From Klebsiella africana (GTDB lineage: Bacteria; Pseudomonadota; Gammaproteobacteria; Enterobacterales; Enterobacteriaceae), in the NCBI RefSeq assembly GCF_020526085.1, contig NZ_CP084874.1, positions 4,774,001 through 4,838,000 on the forward strand: DNA of 64,000 nt. Reading direction: 5' to 3'. Positions 18,470 through 27,376 of the stretch are shown here, in pieces. How positions within the stretch are numbered: the stretch's first letter is position 1; the number at the start of each line of letters is the position of its first letter. A program made the translations under genes and the position numbers. Under the pieces are notes generated by a model that saw only the letters and a list, made by a program, of their open reading frames with translations, was not told the origin of the DNA and did not search any database.

Positions 18470-19771
18470 ATGTTTGGTGCAGAACTGGTTATTGTCCTGC
18501 TGGCGATTTATCTCGGCGCCAGGCTCGGCGGCATCGGTATCGGCTTTGCCGGTGGCCTTGGCGTCCTTGTCCTGACGCTTATTTTCCAAATTAAACCGGG
18601 CGCAATCCCCTTCGACGTTATTGAAATCATTATGGCGGTGATTGCCGCTATCGCCGCCATGCAGGTCGCCGGCGGGATGGATTATCTGGTTAGCCTCGCC
18701 GAACGCATGCTGCGTCGCCACCCGAAGTACATTACCTTCCTTGCCCCGCTGGTGACCTGGTTTATGACCGTGCTCGCCGGCACCGGCCATACCGCCTTCT
18801 CCACGTTGCCGGTGATCACCGAAGTGGCCAAAGAGCAAGGTATTCGTCCATCTCGTCCGCTGTCGATTGCGGTGGTGGCCTCCCAGATAGCGATCACCGC
18901 CTCGCCTATCTCCGCGGCGGTGGTGTTCTTTGCCGGGCTCCTTGAGCCGCTGGGCGTCAGCTACCTGATGCTGCTGGCCATCTGTATTCCCGTCACCCTG
19001 CTGGCGGTGATGCTCACCGCCATCGTCTGCAACTTTCTCGGCTGTGAACTGAAAGATGACCCGGTTTATCAGGAGCGGCTGGCCAAGGGGGAAGTCAGAC
19101 TGCGCGGCAGCCAGGTATTTGAGCTGAAGCCGCACGCCAAACGTTCCGTCCTGCTGTTTTTGATCGGCATCGTGGCGGTGATGTTCTACGCCACGGCCAT
19201 CAGCGATACCGTCGGCCTGATCAAGAACCCGGTGCTGCCGCGTAACGAGGCGATCGTGGTGTTTATGCTGACCATCGCCACCCTGATTAGCATCACCTGC
19301 AAAATCGACACCGGTGAAGTGCTCAACGCCAGCACTTTTAAGTCCGGCATGAGCGCCTGCGTCTGCGTGCTCGGCGTTGCCTGGCTGGGAGACACTTTCG
19401 TTAAAGCGCACATCAGCGATATCCAGGCCGTGGCCGGCGACCTGCTGCACAACTATCCGTGGCTGCTGGCGGTGGTGTTATTCTTCGCCGCCACGCTGCT
19501 CTACTCGCAGGCGGCCACTACCAAAGCCCTGATGCCCGCCGCGCTGCTGCTGGGCGTCAGCCCGCTGACGGCGATTGCCTCGTTTGCCGCCGTCTCCGCG
19601 CTGTTCGTCCTGCCAACCTACCCGACCCTGCTGGCGGCGGTAGAAATGGACGATACCGGCTCGACGCGTATTGGCAAATATGTCTTTAACCACGCCTTCC
19701 TGATCCCCGGCGTTATCGCTATCACGCTGTGCGTGATCCTCGGCTTTATCTTTGGCGGGATTATGCTGTAA
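18470..19771 (+). CDS. dcuA: anaerobic C4-dicarboxylate transporter DcuA
   Basis: A 433-residue inner-membrane protein with about 10-11 hydrophobic helices and the usual DcuA length. It begins MFGAELVIVLLAIYLGAR and contains the conserved GTGHTAFSTLPVI stretch. DcuA exchanges aspartate, fumarate, malate and succinate. It lies 66 bases after the aspA terminator on the same strand, consistent with joint use in aspartate and fumarate metabolism. AAGGAAGG precedes the ATG. Confidence 0.97.
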   Translation: MFGAELVIVLLAIYLGARLGGIGIGFAGGLGVLVLTLIFQIKPGAIPFDVIEIIMAVIAAIAAMQVAGGMDYLVSLAERMLRRHPKYITFLAPLVTWFMTVLAGTGHTAFSTLPVITEVAKEQGIRPSRPLSIAVVASQIAITASPISAAVVFFAGLLEPLGVSYLMLLAICIPVTLLAVMLTAIVCNFLGCELKDDPVYQERLAKGEVRLRGSQVFELKPHAKRSVLLFLIGIVAVMFYATAISDTVGLIKNPVLPRNEAIVVFMLTIATLISITCKIDTGEVLNASTFKSGMSACVCVLGVAWLGDTFVKAHISDIQAVAGDLLHNYPWLLAVVLFFAATLLYSQAATTKALMPAALLLGVSPLTAIASFAAVSALFVLPTYPTLLAAVEMDDTGSTRIGKYVFNHAFLIPGVIAITLCVILGFIFGGIML

Positions 19772-19782
19772 ATACCGCTGGC

Positions 19783-19808
19783 GGCGGGCCCACTACGGGC
19801 CCGCCTTC
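19783..19808 (+). terminator. dcuA terminator-like hairpin
   Basis: A perfect 9-bp GC-rich stem (19783-19791 with 19797-19805) with an ACTAC loop, followed by only two Ts before CCG. It is probably a terminator of moderate strength. Confidence 0.65.
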
Positions 19809-19895
19809 CGTTGCCCTCACTTTCCCCGCTCGTTACGCTAATATCCCCGCATCTTGCGTGTTATAGTGCCTCTTTTCGCTGATACGAGGTTCATG

Positions 19896-20219
19896 ATGAC
19901 TACGCCTGATGCTGTTGTTGTGCTCTGTACCGCGCCGGACGAAGCGACCGCCCAGGATCTGGCGGCAAAAGCGCTGGCGGAAAAGCTGGCAGCCTGCGCC
20001 ACGCTGCTGCCTGGCGCCACTTCGCTGTATTACTGGGAAGGAAAGCTGGAGCAGGAGTATGAAGTTCAGATGCTGCTCAAAACTGACCTTGCCCATCAGC
20101 AGGCGCTGTTGGATTGCCTGAAAGCTCATCACCCGTATCAAACCCCTGAACTGTTGGTTCTGCCCGTCATTCATGGAGACAACGATTACCTCTCATGGCT
20201 TACCGCATCATTACGCTGA
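19896..20219 (+). CDS. cutA: divalent-cation tolerance protein CutA
   Basis: A 107-residue CutA, a trimeric cytoplasmic protein of the PII-like fold, linked in E. coli to copper tolerance. Motifs visible are [34 protein letters not shown] and [14 protein letters not shown]. The N-terminus is slightly shorter than E. coli CutA (112 residues). ATG 19896 is seven bases after CGAGG, and ATG 19893 directly before it is the alternative. The 3' end overlaps dsbD by 25 bases, so the two genes form one translationally coupled operon. Confidence 0.93.
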   Translation: MTTPDAVVVLCTAPDEATAQDLAAKALAEKLAACATLLPGATSLYYWEGKLEQEYEVQMLLKTDLAHQQALLDCLKAHHPYQTPELLVLPVIHGDNDYLSWLTASLR

Positions 20220-21991
20220 TTCTGCTGCTGTGCAGCGCGTCAGCCACCGCCGGGTTATTCGACGCGCCGGGACGCTCGAACTTCGTGCCTGCTGATCAAG
20301 CTTTCGCCTTTGACTTTCAGCAGCAACAGCATGACGTCAACCTGACCTGGCAAATCAAGGATGGTTATTATCTTTATCGTCAACAATTTACCTTCAGCGC
20401 CGCTGGCGCAACGATCGACGAACCGGCACTGCCAGCGGGAGAGTGGCATGAAGATGAGTTTTACGGCAAAAGCGAGATCTTTCGCCAGCGCCTGACCGTG
20501 CCAGTGACGGTGAAGGAGGCGGACAAAGAGGCTACTCTCACCGTCACCTGGCAGGGCTGCGCCGATGCCGGATTCTGTTATCCGCCGGAGACTAAAGTGA
20601 TCCCGCTGAGCGCCGTGCTGGCGGCCTCGAGCGATGCTCAGTCAACCGCCGCCGTGCCCGTGTCGTCGCCGACCAATCGTCCGGTCTTCAATCCGCCGCT
20701 GCCGGTCGAGCCGCGCCCGATGGAGGAGAACGCCGTGCCGCAGGCGCCTGCCATGGCGCCGCCAGCGGAGGCCCCCGCTCGTCTGCCCTTCACCGCCCTG
20801 TGGGCGCTGCTGATTGGCATTGGTATCGCCTTCACCCCTTGCGTGCTGCCGATGTACCCGCTGATTTCGGGCATCGTGCTGGGCGGAAAACAGCGGCTTT
20901 CCACAGCGCGCGCCCTGCTGCTGGCCTTTATCTATGTTCAGGGGATGGCCCTGACCTATACCGCGCTGGGGCTGGTGGTAGCCGCCGCAGGGCTACAGTT
21001 CCAGGCGGCCCTGCAGCACCCGTATGTCCTGGTGGGCCTGTCGGCGGTCTTTATACTGCTGGCGCTCTCCATGTTCGGCTTGTTCACGCTGCAGCTGCCG
21101 TCGTCGCTCCAGACCCGGCTGACGCTGCTCAGCAATAAGCGCCAGGGGGGCTCGCCCGGCGGGGTCTTTGCGATGGGCGCTATTGCCGGGCTGATCTGCT
21201 CCCCCTGCACCACCGCGCCGCTAAGCGCCATTCTGTTGTATATCGCCCAGAGCGGTAATCTGTGGCTGGGCGGCGGCACGCTGTACCTTTACGCGCTGGG
21301 CATGGGTCTGCCGTTGATCCTTGTGACCGTGTTTGGCAATCGCCTGCTGCCGAAGAGCGGCCCGTGGATGAGCCATGTGAAAACCGCCTTCGGGTTTGTG
21401 ATCCTTGCCCTGCCCGTCTTCCTGCTGGAACGCATCCTCGGCGAGCAGTGGGGATTACGGCTGTGGTCAATGCTCGGTGTCGCCTTCTTCAGCTGGGCGT
21501 TTATCACCTCGCTGGGCGCTACCCGGCCGTGGATGCGGCTGGTACAGATCATTCTTCTTGCCGCCGCGCTGGTCAGCGCGCGGCCTCTGCAGGACTGGGC
21601 GTTTGGCGCCCCGGCAGTCGAGCAACAGGCGCATCTGGCCTTCACCCGCGTCAGCTCGGTGGCCGAGCTTAACCAGGCGCTGGCGCAGGCAAAAGGCCAG
21701 CCGGTGATGCTCGATCTCTACGCCGACTGGTGCGTAGCCTGCAAAGAGTTTGAAAAATACACCTTTAGTTCACCTGACGTGCAGCAGGCACTGAAAGGCA
21801 CCGTGTTATTACAGGTTGATGTGACGAAGAACAGCCCGCAAGACGTTGCGCTGCTGAAGCACCTGCAGGTGTTGGGTCTGCCGACGATTCTGTTCTTCAA
21901 CGCTGAGGGTCAGGAACAGCCTGAGCGGCGAGTCACCGGCTTTATGGATGGCGCGGCATTCAGCGCCCATTTGCGCGATTGGCAAGCGTGA
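20195..21991 (+). CDS. dsbD: thiol:disulfide interchange protein DsbD
   Basis: A 598-residue protein that moves electrons from cytoplasmic thioredoxin to periplasmic DsbC, DsbG and CcmG. The layout is a signal peptide, an N-terminal periplasmic domain with the cysteine pair in GCADAGFC, a Pro/Ala-rich linker, eight transmembrane helices with FTPCVLP and SPCTTAP cysteines, and a C-terminal thioredoxin-like domain with DWCVACK. All six redox cysteines are present. The linker before the membrane domain is longer and more proline/alanine-rich than in E. coli (565 residues). It overlaps cutA upstream and precedes yjdC by 20 bases. Confidence 0.97.
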   Translation: MAYRIITLILLLCSASATAGLFDAPGRSNFVPADQAFAFDFQQQQHDVNLTWQIKDGYYLYRQQFTFSAAGATIDEPALPAGEWHEDEFYGKSEIFRQRLTVPVTVKEADKEATLTVTWQGCADAGFCYPPETKVIPLSAVLAASSDAQSTAAVPVSSPTNRPVFNPPLPVEPRPMEENAVPQAPAMAPPAEAPARLPFTALWALLIGIGIAFTPCVLPMYPLISGIVLGGKQRLSTARALLLAFIYVQGMALTYTALGLVVAAAGLQFQAALQHPYVLVGLSAVFILLALSMFGLFTLQLPSSLQTRLTLLSNKRQGGSPGGVFAMGAIAGLICSPCTTAPLSAILLYIAQSGNLWLGGGTLYLYALGMGLPLILVTVFGNRLLPKSGPWMSHVKTAFGFVILALPVFLLERILGEQWGLRLWSMLGVAFFSWAFITSLGATRPWMRLVQIILLAAALVSARPLQDWAFGAPAVEQQAHLAFTRVSSVAELNQALAQAKGQPVMLDLYADWCVACKEFEKYTFSSPDVQQALKGTVLLQVDVTKNSPQDVALLKHLQVLGLPTILFFNAEGQEQPERRVTGFMDGAAFSAHLRDWQA

Positions 21992-22011
21992 GCGACACTT
22001 TAGGAGGAAAG

Positions 22012-22602
22012 ATGGAGGAGAACACCGTGCTACGTGAAGACGTCCTGGCAGAAGCCATTAAAATTCTTGAAATTGAAGGTATCGCCAACACGTCGCTGGA
22101 GATGGTCGCTGAGCGCGTGTCCTGCCCGACGAGCGACCTGAAACGCTTCTGGCCTGACCGCGAAGCGTTGCTGTACGACGCGCTTCGCTATCTGAGCCAG
22201 CAGGTGGATGCCTGGCGTCGTCAGCTCCTGCTGGACGAAAACTTAAGCGCAGAGCAAAAGCTGCTGGCACGCTATGCCGCGCTTACCACCTGCGTCAGCA
22301 ACCAGCGGTACCCGGGCTGCCTGTTTATCGCCGCCTGCACCTTCTACCCGGATCCTCAGCACCCGATTCATCAGCTGGCGGAACAGCAGAAGCAGGCTTC
22401 GCTTGCCTATACTCACGAGCTGCTAACTCAGCTGGAAGTGGATGACCCGGAAATGGTCGCCAAGCAGATGGAGCTGATTGTCGAGGGCTGCCTGAGCCGT
22501 CTGCTGGTCAAACGTAGCCAGACGGATGTGGATACCGCACGGAGGCTGGCTGAAGATATTCTGCGCTTCGCCCAGTGCCGTATGGGCGGCGCCTTAACCT
22601 GA
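22012..22602 (+). CDS. yjdC: TetR-family regulator YjdC (DscR-like)
   Basis: A 196-residue TetR-type regulator. The N-terminal helix-turn-helix contains [14 protein letters not shown] and [19 protein letters not shown]; the C-terminal ligand domain contains [19 protein letters not shown] 22012 has an excellent AGGAGG site; GTG 22027, also with GGAGGAG upstream, would give exactly the 191 residues of E. coli YjdC, so the start is ambiguous. It is the third gene of the cutA-dsbD-yjdC operon, which conserves E. coli order. The regulatory target cannot be read from the sequence. Confidence 0.88.
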   Translation: MEENTVLREDVLAEAIKILEIEGIANTSLEMVAERVSCPTSDLKRFWPDREALLYDALRYLSQQVDAWRRQLLLDENLSAEQKLLARYAALTTCVSNQRYPGCLFIAACTFYPDPQHPIHQLAEQQKQASLAYTHELLTQLEVDDPEMVAKQMELIVEGCLSRLLVKRSQTDVDTARRLAEDILRFAQCRMGGALT

Positions 22603-22669
22603 TTCTGATATCCTAACCGTCACGTCGCGCCTATAATTTCCCCCTCACTGATTGCTGACAGGGATTGAT

Positions 22670-24757
22670 ATGCGCGCGTTCTTCTGGGCTGCCTGGCTGG
22701 GCCTCTGCTCTACGCCCCTGCTGGCGGCTCCCCTGCAAGGTTTTTCCTTTGCACAAAACGACTGGGAGCTCGCCTGCGATAATACCGGCACCTGCCGGGC
22801 AGCAGGCTATGGTGTCCGCATGGGCGAGGTCAGCGTGCTGTTAACCCGCAATGCGGGCAGTGAACAGCATCTCGCCGCCACGGTCACCTTTGCGCAAATC
22901 GAGCACGATATCCCCGCCGACTCCACCGCCAGCCTGCTGATCGACGATCGGGATCTCGGCGCGCTGGACGCTGTCGATGACAGCCACTTTCTCCTCGACA
23001 GCGATCAGACTACCGCCCTGCTGCAGGCGTTAACGAATCAGCGCAAAATCGAATTCACCCTTAACGGCCAGCACTTGCCGCTTTCCAGCGCTGGCAGCCG
23101 CGAGGTGCTGGGTAAAATGGATGCTTTTCAGCGACGCACAAGCACCGCCGACGCGCTGCTGGATAAAGGCGATGCCGGCGACGATGCTATTTTACCAGCC
23201 ACTCCCGCCCCGGAAATTATCGCCGCCCCGGTTCTCCATAACGCGCAGCCAGTGCCGTTGAGTATGCTTCAGCGCCAGAAACTGCTGCCCACCCTGACGC
23301 CGCTGCTGAACCAGCGCTGCGACGACTGGCAGAACCAGGCCATCCCGGCGGCAGATCGCCAGATCACGCTGACCGCGCTGGATAAAACCCATTCTCTGGT
23401 GCAGGCGCTCTGCTGGCGAGCGCCCTATAACGACGGCTATGCCCTGTGGCTGGTCGATAACGCCCAGTTGAGCAAACCGCGGCTGCTCACTACCGAGGCC
23501 TCCAGCTACGCCAACGGCACTATCGTTTTTTTGCACAAAGAACGGGGCATGGCCGACTGCGTAACCGGCGAGACGCGCGTCTGGGATGGTAAAACTTTTA
23601 CCCCCAGTCTGAAGTACAGCACTGGTATGTGCCGGGAAATCACCCCGGGTGGCACCTGGATGCTGCCGACCTTTGTCAGCCAGGTGATCCCCAGACAGCA
23701 GAAAGAGGCGGATAACCTGGCTCTGCGCACGCTGTATAACGCAGTGTTGAAAGCGCAAAAAAGCGATCCAGAATTGTCGCTGAATAAGATCGCCGAGCAG
23801 TTTCCGTTAACCGGCCATATTACCGACTTCACGCTCACTTACGCCGACGATACGCTGGTCACGACCAGTAAACCGTCTCCGGATATCAGCGATGATGAGT
23901 GGCAGGCGTTTCTGCGCTCCGCGATCAGCGCGGATTCAGAAAACGGCAAAGTCAGCTTCACGCTTATCGATCTCGACGGCGACGGCAAACGCGATCTGAT
24001 CATCGACAGCTACGTGGGCGGCACCGGGCTCTTCAGCTACACCGGGGTGCTCAAGCGAGGTGATGATGATTTTGCCGCCGTCAACGGCAGCGACAGTGAT
24101 AACGGTGATGATTTCGATGCCGGAGTGCCCGGTGCCCTCTTTTCCATTAATGGCCGCGGGGCTAACCAGTGGAACCACTGGGTCAAAATCAACGGTCAAG
24201 TGTATGCCCTGTGGTACAACGGCCAGTTTGGCGAAGATAACCTTTACCTGCTGCGTCCGTTCAGCACCACCAGCCAGACGCCCGCGGTGACGGTTCGCTA
24301 TCGCTATACGCTGAACAGCATCCGTTCGCCGGAGAAAGACCAGCCGCTGACCCCCAGCCTGAGCGACGGCGATAAAGCGGACCTGCTGCGCTCGCTGGAG
24401 GTCATGCAGGGCAGCCTGTTGAAAGACAGACCCGCCAGCGACAACGACGCGCCGATCTGCCCCATCCCGCCGGGCACCTCCGCTGACGAGGCGGATAACT
24501 ACTACAGCGGCGTCGCCGTTAACTATATCTATGAGACGGTGGCCTATATTCCAGTCTGGCTGAACGGGAAATGTTATATCGGCACCATTTTCAGCCACCA
24601 TGGCGCCTATCGCCACGGCGTGGATGCGGAAATTACGCTGAGCTCGCCGCGAGAGGACGAGGAGGTCATTGGTGATTATCTCATCTCCGGACTACGCCAC
24701 GTTATCGCCATTACCAGCGGCTGGAAAACCCGCGAGGGCGATAACGGCATGCAGTGA
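22670..24757 (+). CDS. secreted DUF1176-domain protein with DxDxDG motif
   Basis: A 695-residue exported protein: a signal peptide (MRAFFWAAWLGLCSTPLLAA), then a DUF1176-type region over about the first 330 residues (NDWELACDNTGTCRAAGY; conserved cysteines near residues 28-36). It also has a C-terminal half not covered by that description. The C-terminal half contains LIDLDGDGKRDLIIDSY near residue 434, an EF-hand/FG-GAP-like DxDxDGxxD calcium-binding motif. The frame opens earlier at 22652, but CAGGGA precedes ATG 22670 correctly. The gene lies directly before tRNA-Phe. The function is unknown; a periplasmic role is all that can be inferred. Confidence 0.8.
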   Translation: MRAFFWAAWLGLCSTPLLAAPLQGFSFAQNDWELACDNTGTCRAAGYGVRMGEVSVLLTRNAGSEQHLAATVTFAQIEHDIPADSTASLLIDDRDLGALDAVDDSHFLLDSDQTTALLQALTNQRKIEFTLNGQHLPLSSAGSREVLGKMDAFQRRTSTADALLDKGDAGDDAILPATPAPEIIAAPVLHNAQPVPLSMLQRQKLLPTLTPLLNQRCDDWQNQAIPAADRQITLTALDKTHSLVQALCWRAPYNDGYALWLVDNAQLSKPRLLTTEASSYANGTIVFLHKERGMADCVTGETRVWDGKTFTPSLKYSTGMCREITPGGTWMLPTFVSQVIPRQQKEADNLALRTLYNAVLKAQKSDPELSLNKIAEQFPLTGHITDFTLTYADDTLVTTSKPSPDISDDEWQAFLRSAISADSENGKVSFTLIDLDGDGKRDLIIDSYVGGTGLFSYTGVLKRGDDDFAAVNGSDSDNGDDFDAGVPGALFSINGRGANQWNHWVKINGQVYALWYNGQFGEDNLYLLRPFSTTSQTPAVTVRYRYTLNSIRSPEKDQPLTPSLSDGDKADLLRSLEVMQGSLLKDRPASDNDAPICPIPPGTSADEADNYYSGVAVNYIYETVAYIPVWLNGKCYIGTIFSHHGAYRHGVDAEITLSSPREDEEVIGDYLISGLRHVIAITSGWKTREGDNGMQ

Positions 24758-24872
24758 AGTTAAGCCAAAACGCGCCTTTGAACACGGAATTGCCGCAAAG
24801 ATAAGCAATCGACAAGTAATTTAAGAAATTTGGTTGACGGGGTGGGCGGATTACGGTTTAATGCGCCCCGTT

Positions 24873-24948
24873 GCCCGGATAGCTCAGTCGGTAGAGCAGG
24901 GGATTGAAAATCCCCGTGTCCTTGGTTCGATTCCGAGTCCGGGCACCA
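24873..24948 (+). tRNA. pheU: tRNA-Phe (GAA anticodon)
   Basis: A 76-base tRNA including an encoded CCA. The acceptor stem GCCCGGA pairs with TCCGGGC. The anticodon loop TTGAAAA has anticodon GAA at 24906-24908, and the T-loop is GGTTCGATTCC. Its position after yjdC fits pheU of E. coli. tRNA-Phe genes are frequent integration sites, but no integrase gene or att duplication is visible here. Confidence 0.97.
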
Positions 24949-24959
24949 CTTATTTAGAG

Positions 24960-24987
24960 AACCCAGCCTATGGCTGGGTTTTTGCTT
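24960..24987 (+). terminator. tRNA-Phe terminator
   Basis: A perfect 9-bp stem (24960-24968 with 24972-24980), a TAT loop, and a T-rich tail (TTTTTGCTTTT), 12 bases after the tRNA. Confidence 0.9.
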
Positions 24988-25031
24988 TTCTGCATCCGGA
25001 CTCTTCATCGAACTCCACTCTATGATCCCCT

Positions 25032-25600
25032 GCCCGGCGGCGCTGCGCTTGCGCGGGCCTACGCTGTTTGAACCAGCAGAGGACCCGTAGGCCGGATAAG
25101 GCATTTATGCCGCCATCCGGCACAACCACGGGTACGGCGTCTAATATGTATCGCCCGGCGGCGCTGCGCTTGCGCGGGCCTACGCTGTTTGAACCTGTGG
25201 AGGACCCGTAGGCCGGATAAGGCATTTATGCCGCCATCCGGCACAACCGCGGGTACGGTGTCTGATGTGTATCGCCCGGCGGCGCTGCGCTTGCGCGGGC
25301 CTACGCTGTTTGAACCAGCAGAGGACCCGTAGGCCGGATAAGGCATTTATGCCGCCATCCGGCACAACCACGGGTACGGCGTCTAATATGTATCGCCCGG
25401 CGGCGCTGCGCTTGCGCGGGCCTGCGCTATTTGAACCTGTGGAGGACCCGTAGGCCGGATAAGGCATTTATGCCGCCATCCGGCACAACACAGGTACGGC
25501 GTCTGATGTGTATCGCCCGGCGGCGCTGCGCTTGCGCGGGCCTACGCTGTTTGAACCAGCAGAGGACTCGTAGGCCGGATAAGGCGAAGCCGTCAGGCAA
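25032..25600. repeat. tandem array of five ~121-bp REP-containing units, alternating A-B-A-B-A
   Basis: Unit starts at 25032, 25153, 25274, 25395 and 25515 give periods of 121, 121, 121 and 120 bases. The fifth unit is cut after its REP part. Each unit holds two palindromic elements: GCCCGGCGGCGCTGCGC... with GCGCGGGCC, and a REP-like GTAGGCCGGATAAGGC ... GCCGCCATCCGGC. Units 1, 3 and 5 have GAACCAGCAGAGG; units 2 and 4 have GAACCTGTGGAGG. Spacers alternate CTAATATG and CTGATGTG. The array therefore grew by copying a 242-base dimer. It fills the gap between tRNA-Phe and the PerC-like gene; the ORFs inside it are repeat artefacts. Confidence 0.93.
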
Positions 25601-25618
25601 ACGCCATAAAGAAAGGGA

Positions 25619-25909
25619 TTACTCGGCGGCCGTCTTCCCTTTGCCGGGCAGCCTGAATGCTTCGCCATAGGGCTTCGCAATGCCCATGCGATACTGCGTC
25701 TCTTTGGCCGCCTGGTGGAGATCGGCAAACGCCTCTTTCGGCGTCGGCGGACGTTGCGCCTTTTTCAGACACTGATTGCGATGGTGACGGATCCATTCTC
25801 TGTCATCATCGTCCAGACAGCGCTGCATCACCTCTATCCATCTTGATGCCGCCCGGCGGTAGAGCCCGCACGCCTCTAACCGTTCAGCAATACTGTCCCT
25901 TATTCTCAT
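25619..25909 (-). CDS. PerC-family transcriptional regulator-like protein
   Basis: A 96-residue basic protein. The segment IAERLEACGLYRRAASRWIEVM followed by DDREWIRHHRNQCL (given in parts) matches the compact PerC-type domain found in horizontally acquired regulators of enterobacteria: an E-x-x-GL-x-RRAA-x-RW core, then an acid-rich turn and R-x-x-C. The start at 25909 is supported by AGAGGAG eight bases upstream; the frame continues to 25975 but without a ribosome site. The C-terminal 40 residues are variable. It borders the repeat array, a likely mobile or plastic zone. Its targets are unknown. Confidence 0.7.
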   Translation of the reverse strand: MRIRDSIAERLEACGLYRRAASRWIEVMQRCLDDDDREWIRHHRNQCLKKAQRPPTPKEAFADLHQAAKETQYRMGIAKPYGEAFRLPGKGKTAAE

Positions 25910-26219
25910 CCACCTCGCTCCTCTGATGCTTTCACGAAATTTCATGGTATTCCGGCGCATGATCCGGAATACCATGATAGAGTTAATTTATGACAAAACT
26001 ATTCCTGTGCGGCGCAAGGAATATATTCATTATAATAATCGCTGTGCATAGCAAACCGCATTGGCGGTAATTACTTCCAAAGAGCTCCGAAATTATATGC
26101 CGACGTAGCCAGTGATACCGAATGGTAACGACGGTTATACCTATCAATAGCCATTTAATTTATTATATTTTCGTCATCAAATACCTTGCGATGTTATCCA
26201 TTCCCTGTACAGCAAAGCC
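25910..26219. other. intergenic, no gene seen
   Basis: 310 bases of AT-rich DNA between two regulator genes read on the minus strand. It presumably holds the promoter of the PerC-like gene. I found no hairpin, RNA or ORF that I can support. Confidence 0.4.
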
Positions 26220-26798
26220 TTAAGGGGATGCACCGGCCTGCTCCAGCAGTTTATTTCTAAAGATAAATAAGCAGGCTTCATTAAAATTATCTAATCCCAG
26301 CCGTTCATAAAGTGCGGTGCGCTTGCGGTAAAGGCTTTTTACCGACGTATTCAGATTCACCGCCACTTCCTCCATTGTCATTCCTGTCCAAAGCAAACGC
26401 AGCATCAACTGCTCGGTCATACTTAAGCGCAGATCGTCAAACCACTCTTTGGTCAGTCGTTTGCTCTTCATTTCCAGAAAAAGACCAAATAATGTCGCCA
26501 TATCCGCAGGTGATAATGACATGTTTAAAAACGACTTCAGACTGAGTAAATGCTCTTCCCGATGGCGCATATCGAGGACAATACAGCATATTCGCTTTCG
26601 GGACTGTGCTACCTCCATCACCAGGTAATCGTAATGACAAAGCGGCGCGCGGCTATCAACCAGCAGAGAGACTTCATCAACCTCATTATCTAAACTCGTT
26701 TTTCCGCTAGAATCTAACTGAATGATATCAGGAAAGAAATTCTTAACACCTTGAAAAAGATAGTAATCCTGGGTAACCAATATCATTGAAGTTGCCAC
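26220..26798 (-). CDS. LuxR-type helix-turn-helix regulator
   Basis: A 192-residue protein with a receiver-like N-terminal half of about 110 residues. That half lacks a clear phosphorylation pocket: its LVMEV and CIVLDMRH segments are not a canonical receiver Asp site. The C-terminal LuxR/GerE HTH (LSMTEQLMLRLLWTGMTMEE, VAVNLNTSVKSLYRKRTALYERLG in pieces) resembles the capsule and fimbriae regulators of the BglJ/RcsB-like group. GTG 26798 has AAAAGGGA at proper spacing. It is divergent from pgaABCD across a 578-bp region, so it is a candidate regulator of PNAG synthesis; this is inferred from position. Confidence 0.78.
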   Translation of the reverse strand: MATSMILVTQDYYLFQGVKNFFPDIIQLDSSGKTSLDNEVDEVSLLVDSRAPLCHYDYLVMEVAQSRKRICCIVLDMRHREEHLLSLKSFLNMSLSPADMATLFGLFLEMKSKRLTKEWFDDLRLSMTEQLMLRLLWTGMTMEEVAVNLNTSVKSLYRKRTALYERLGLDNFNEACLFIFRNKLLEQAGASP

Positions 26799-27376
26799 AA
26801 ATCGTCCCTTTTACATTTAATCAACAAATTCTCGTCAACCAGACGTATCCTTCGCCCTATGGAACGCTTCGCATGGCGGTGAAAATAACGAGAGCTGTGA
26901 TTTATCATTAGCGCGGCATCTGAATCAGGCTGAGAAAAACCTCCTTAGGTGCTGATAGAAAATAAACGGATTAATTATAAATAAAAAAATCCCACAGAAA
27001 AGATGCTTTTTTTGCTATTGAGAATTTTTGTCAGAAATCATCTTAAATATCCGCAAAAAACGCTTATCCCTTCCCCTATATATGTTCCAGGTCATTTTTG
27101 AAACAAAATTTCACCCAGCATTATTTTTTATCTATTTCAGTCAGTTAACAAAACCCCGTTCAACATCACCGTGTTAATTAAGGCGATTTTACAGATTTAT
27201 CTTAAAACGCAGCTCATCATTAAGCCATATTTATCCGCTGTCATATCGGGTATAAATTATCCATCCAATTATCAACCGGAGATATGTTTAATAGCTTGCA
27301 ATAAGTCATTCACCGGCAGTGCCAGTCAGCTAAATGGGACCATCCTCATCCTTTAACTCACCGTCAAAGGACGGTC
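26799..27376. other. long divergent intergenic region upstream of pgaA
   Basis: 578 bases, very AT-rich at the left. A TATAAA at 27251-27256 is a candidate -10 without a clear -35. The last 100 bases form a leader with three GGA motifs (27278-27280; 27337-27339 within the palindrome ATGGGACCAT; 27369-27371 in the hairpin before the start). These are typical CsrA-type targets. No credible ORF was found. Confidence 0.5.
27360..27375 (+). promoter_or_regulatory. hairpin sequestering the pgaA ribosome site (candidate CsrA target)
   Basis: A perfect 6-bp stem ACCGTC/GACGGT with an AAAG loop ends one base before the GTG at 27377. The only good Shine-Dalgarno (AAGGA, 27367-27371) lies in the loop and 3' stem arm. 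GGA in a hairpin loop next to the start codon is the classic CsrA/RsmA layout, and E. coli pgaA is a known CsrA target. Confidence 0.6.

Noticed and set aside
24873..25000. tRNA-Phe as the left end of a genomic island
   Set aside because: No integrase and no duplicated tRNA 3' end (att site) were seen downstream in the window, so an island boundary cannot be claimed.
25032..25600. CRISPR array
   Set aside because: The unit length (121 bases) and near-identical spacers rule out a CRISPR; the units contain REP palindromes and there are no cas genes.
25059..25728. Several 62-95 codon ORFs in the tandem repeat array
   Set aside because: They repeat the same peptide because they are translated repeat units. 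They are not genes.
27171..27356. 61-codon ORF in the pgaA leader
   Set aside because: It has a GTG start, no Shine-Dalgarno and AT-driven composition; the region is better explained as regulatory leader.
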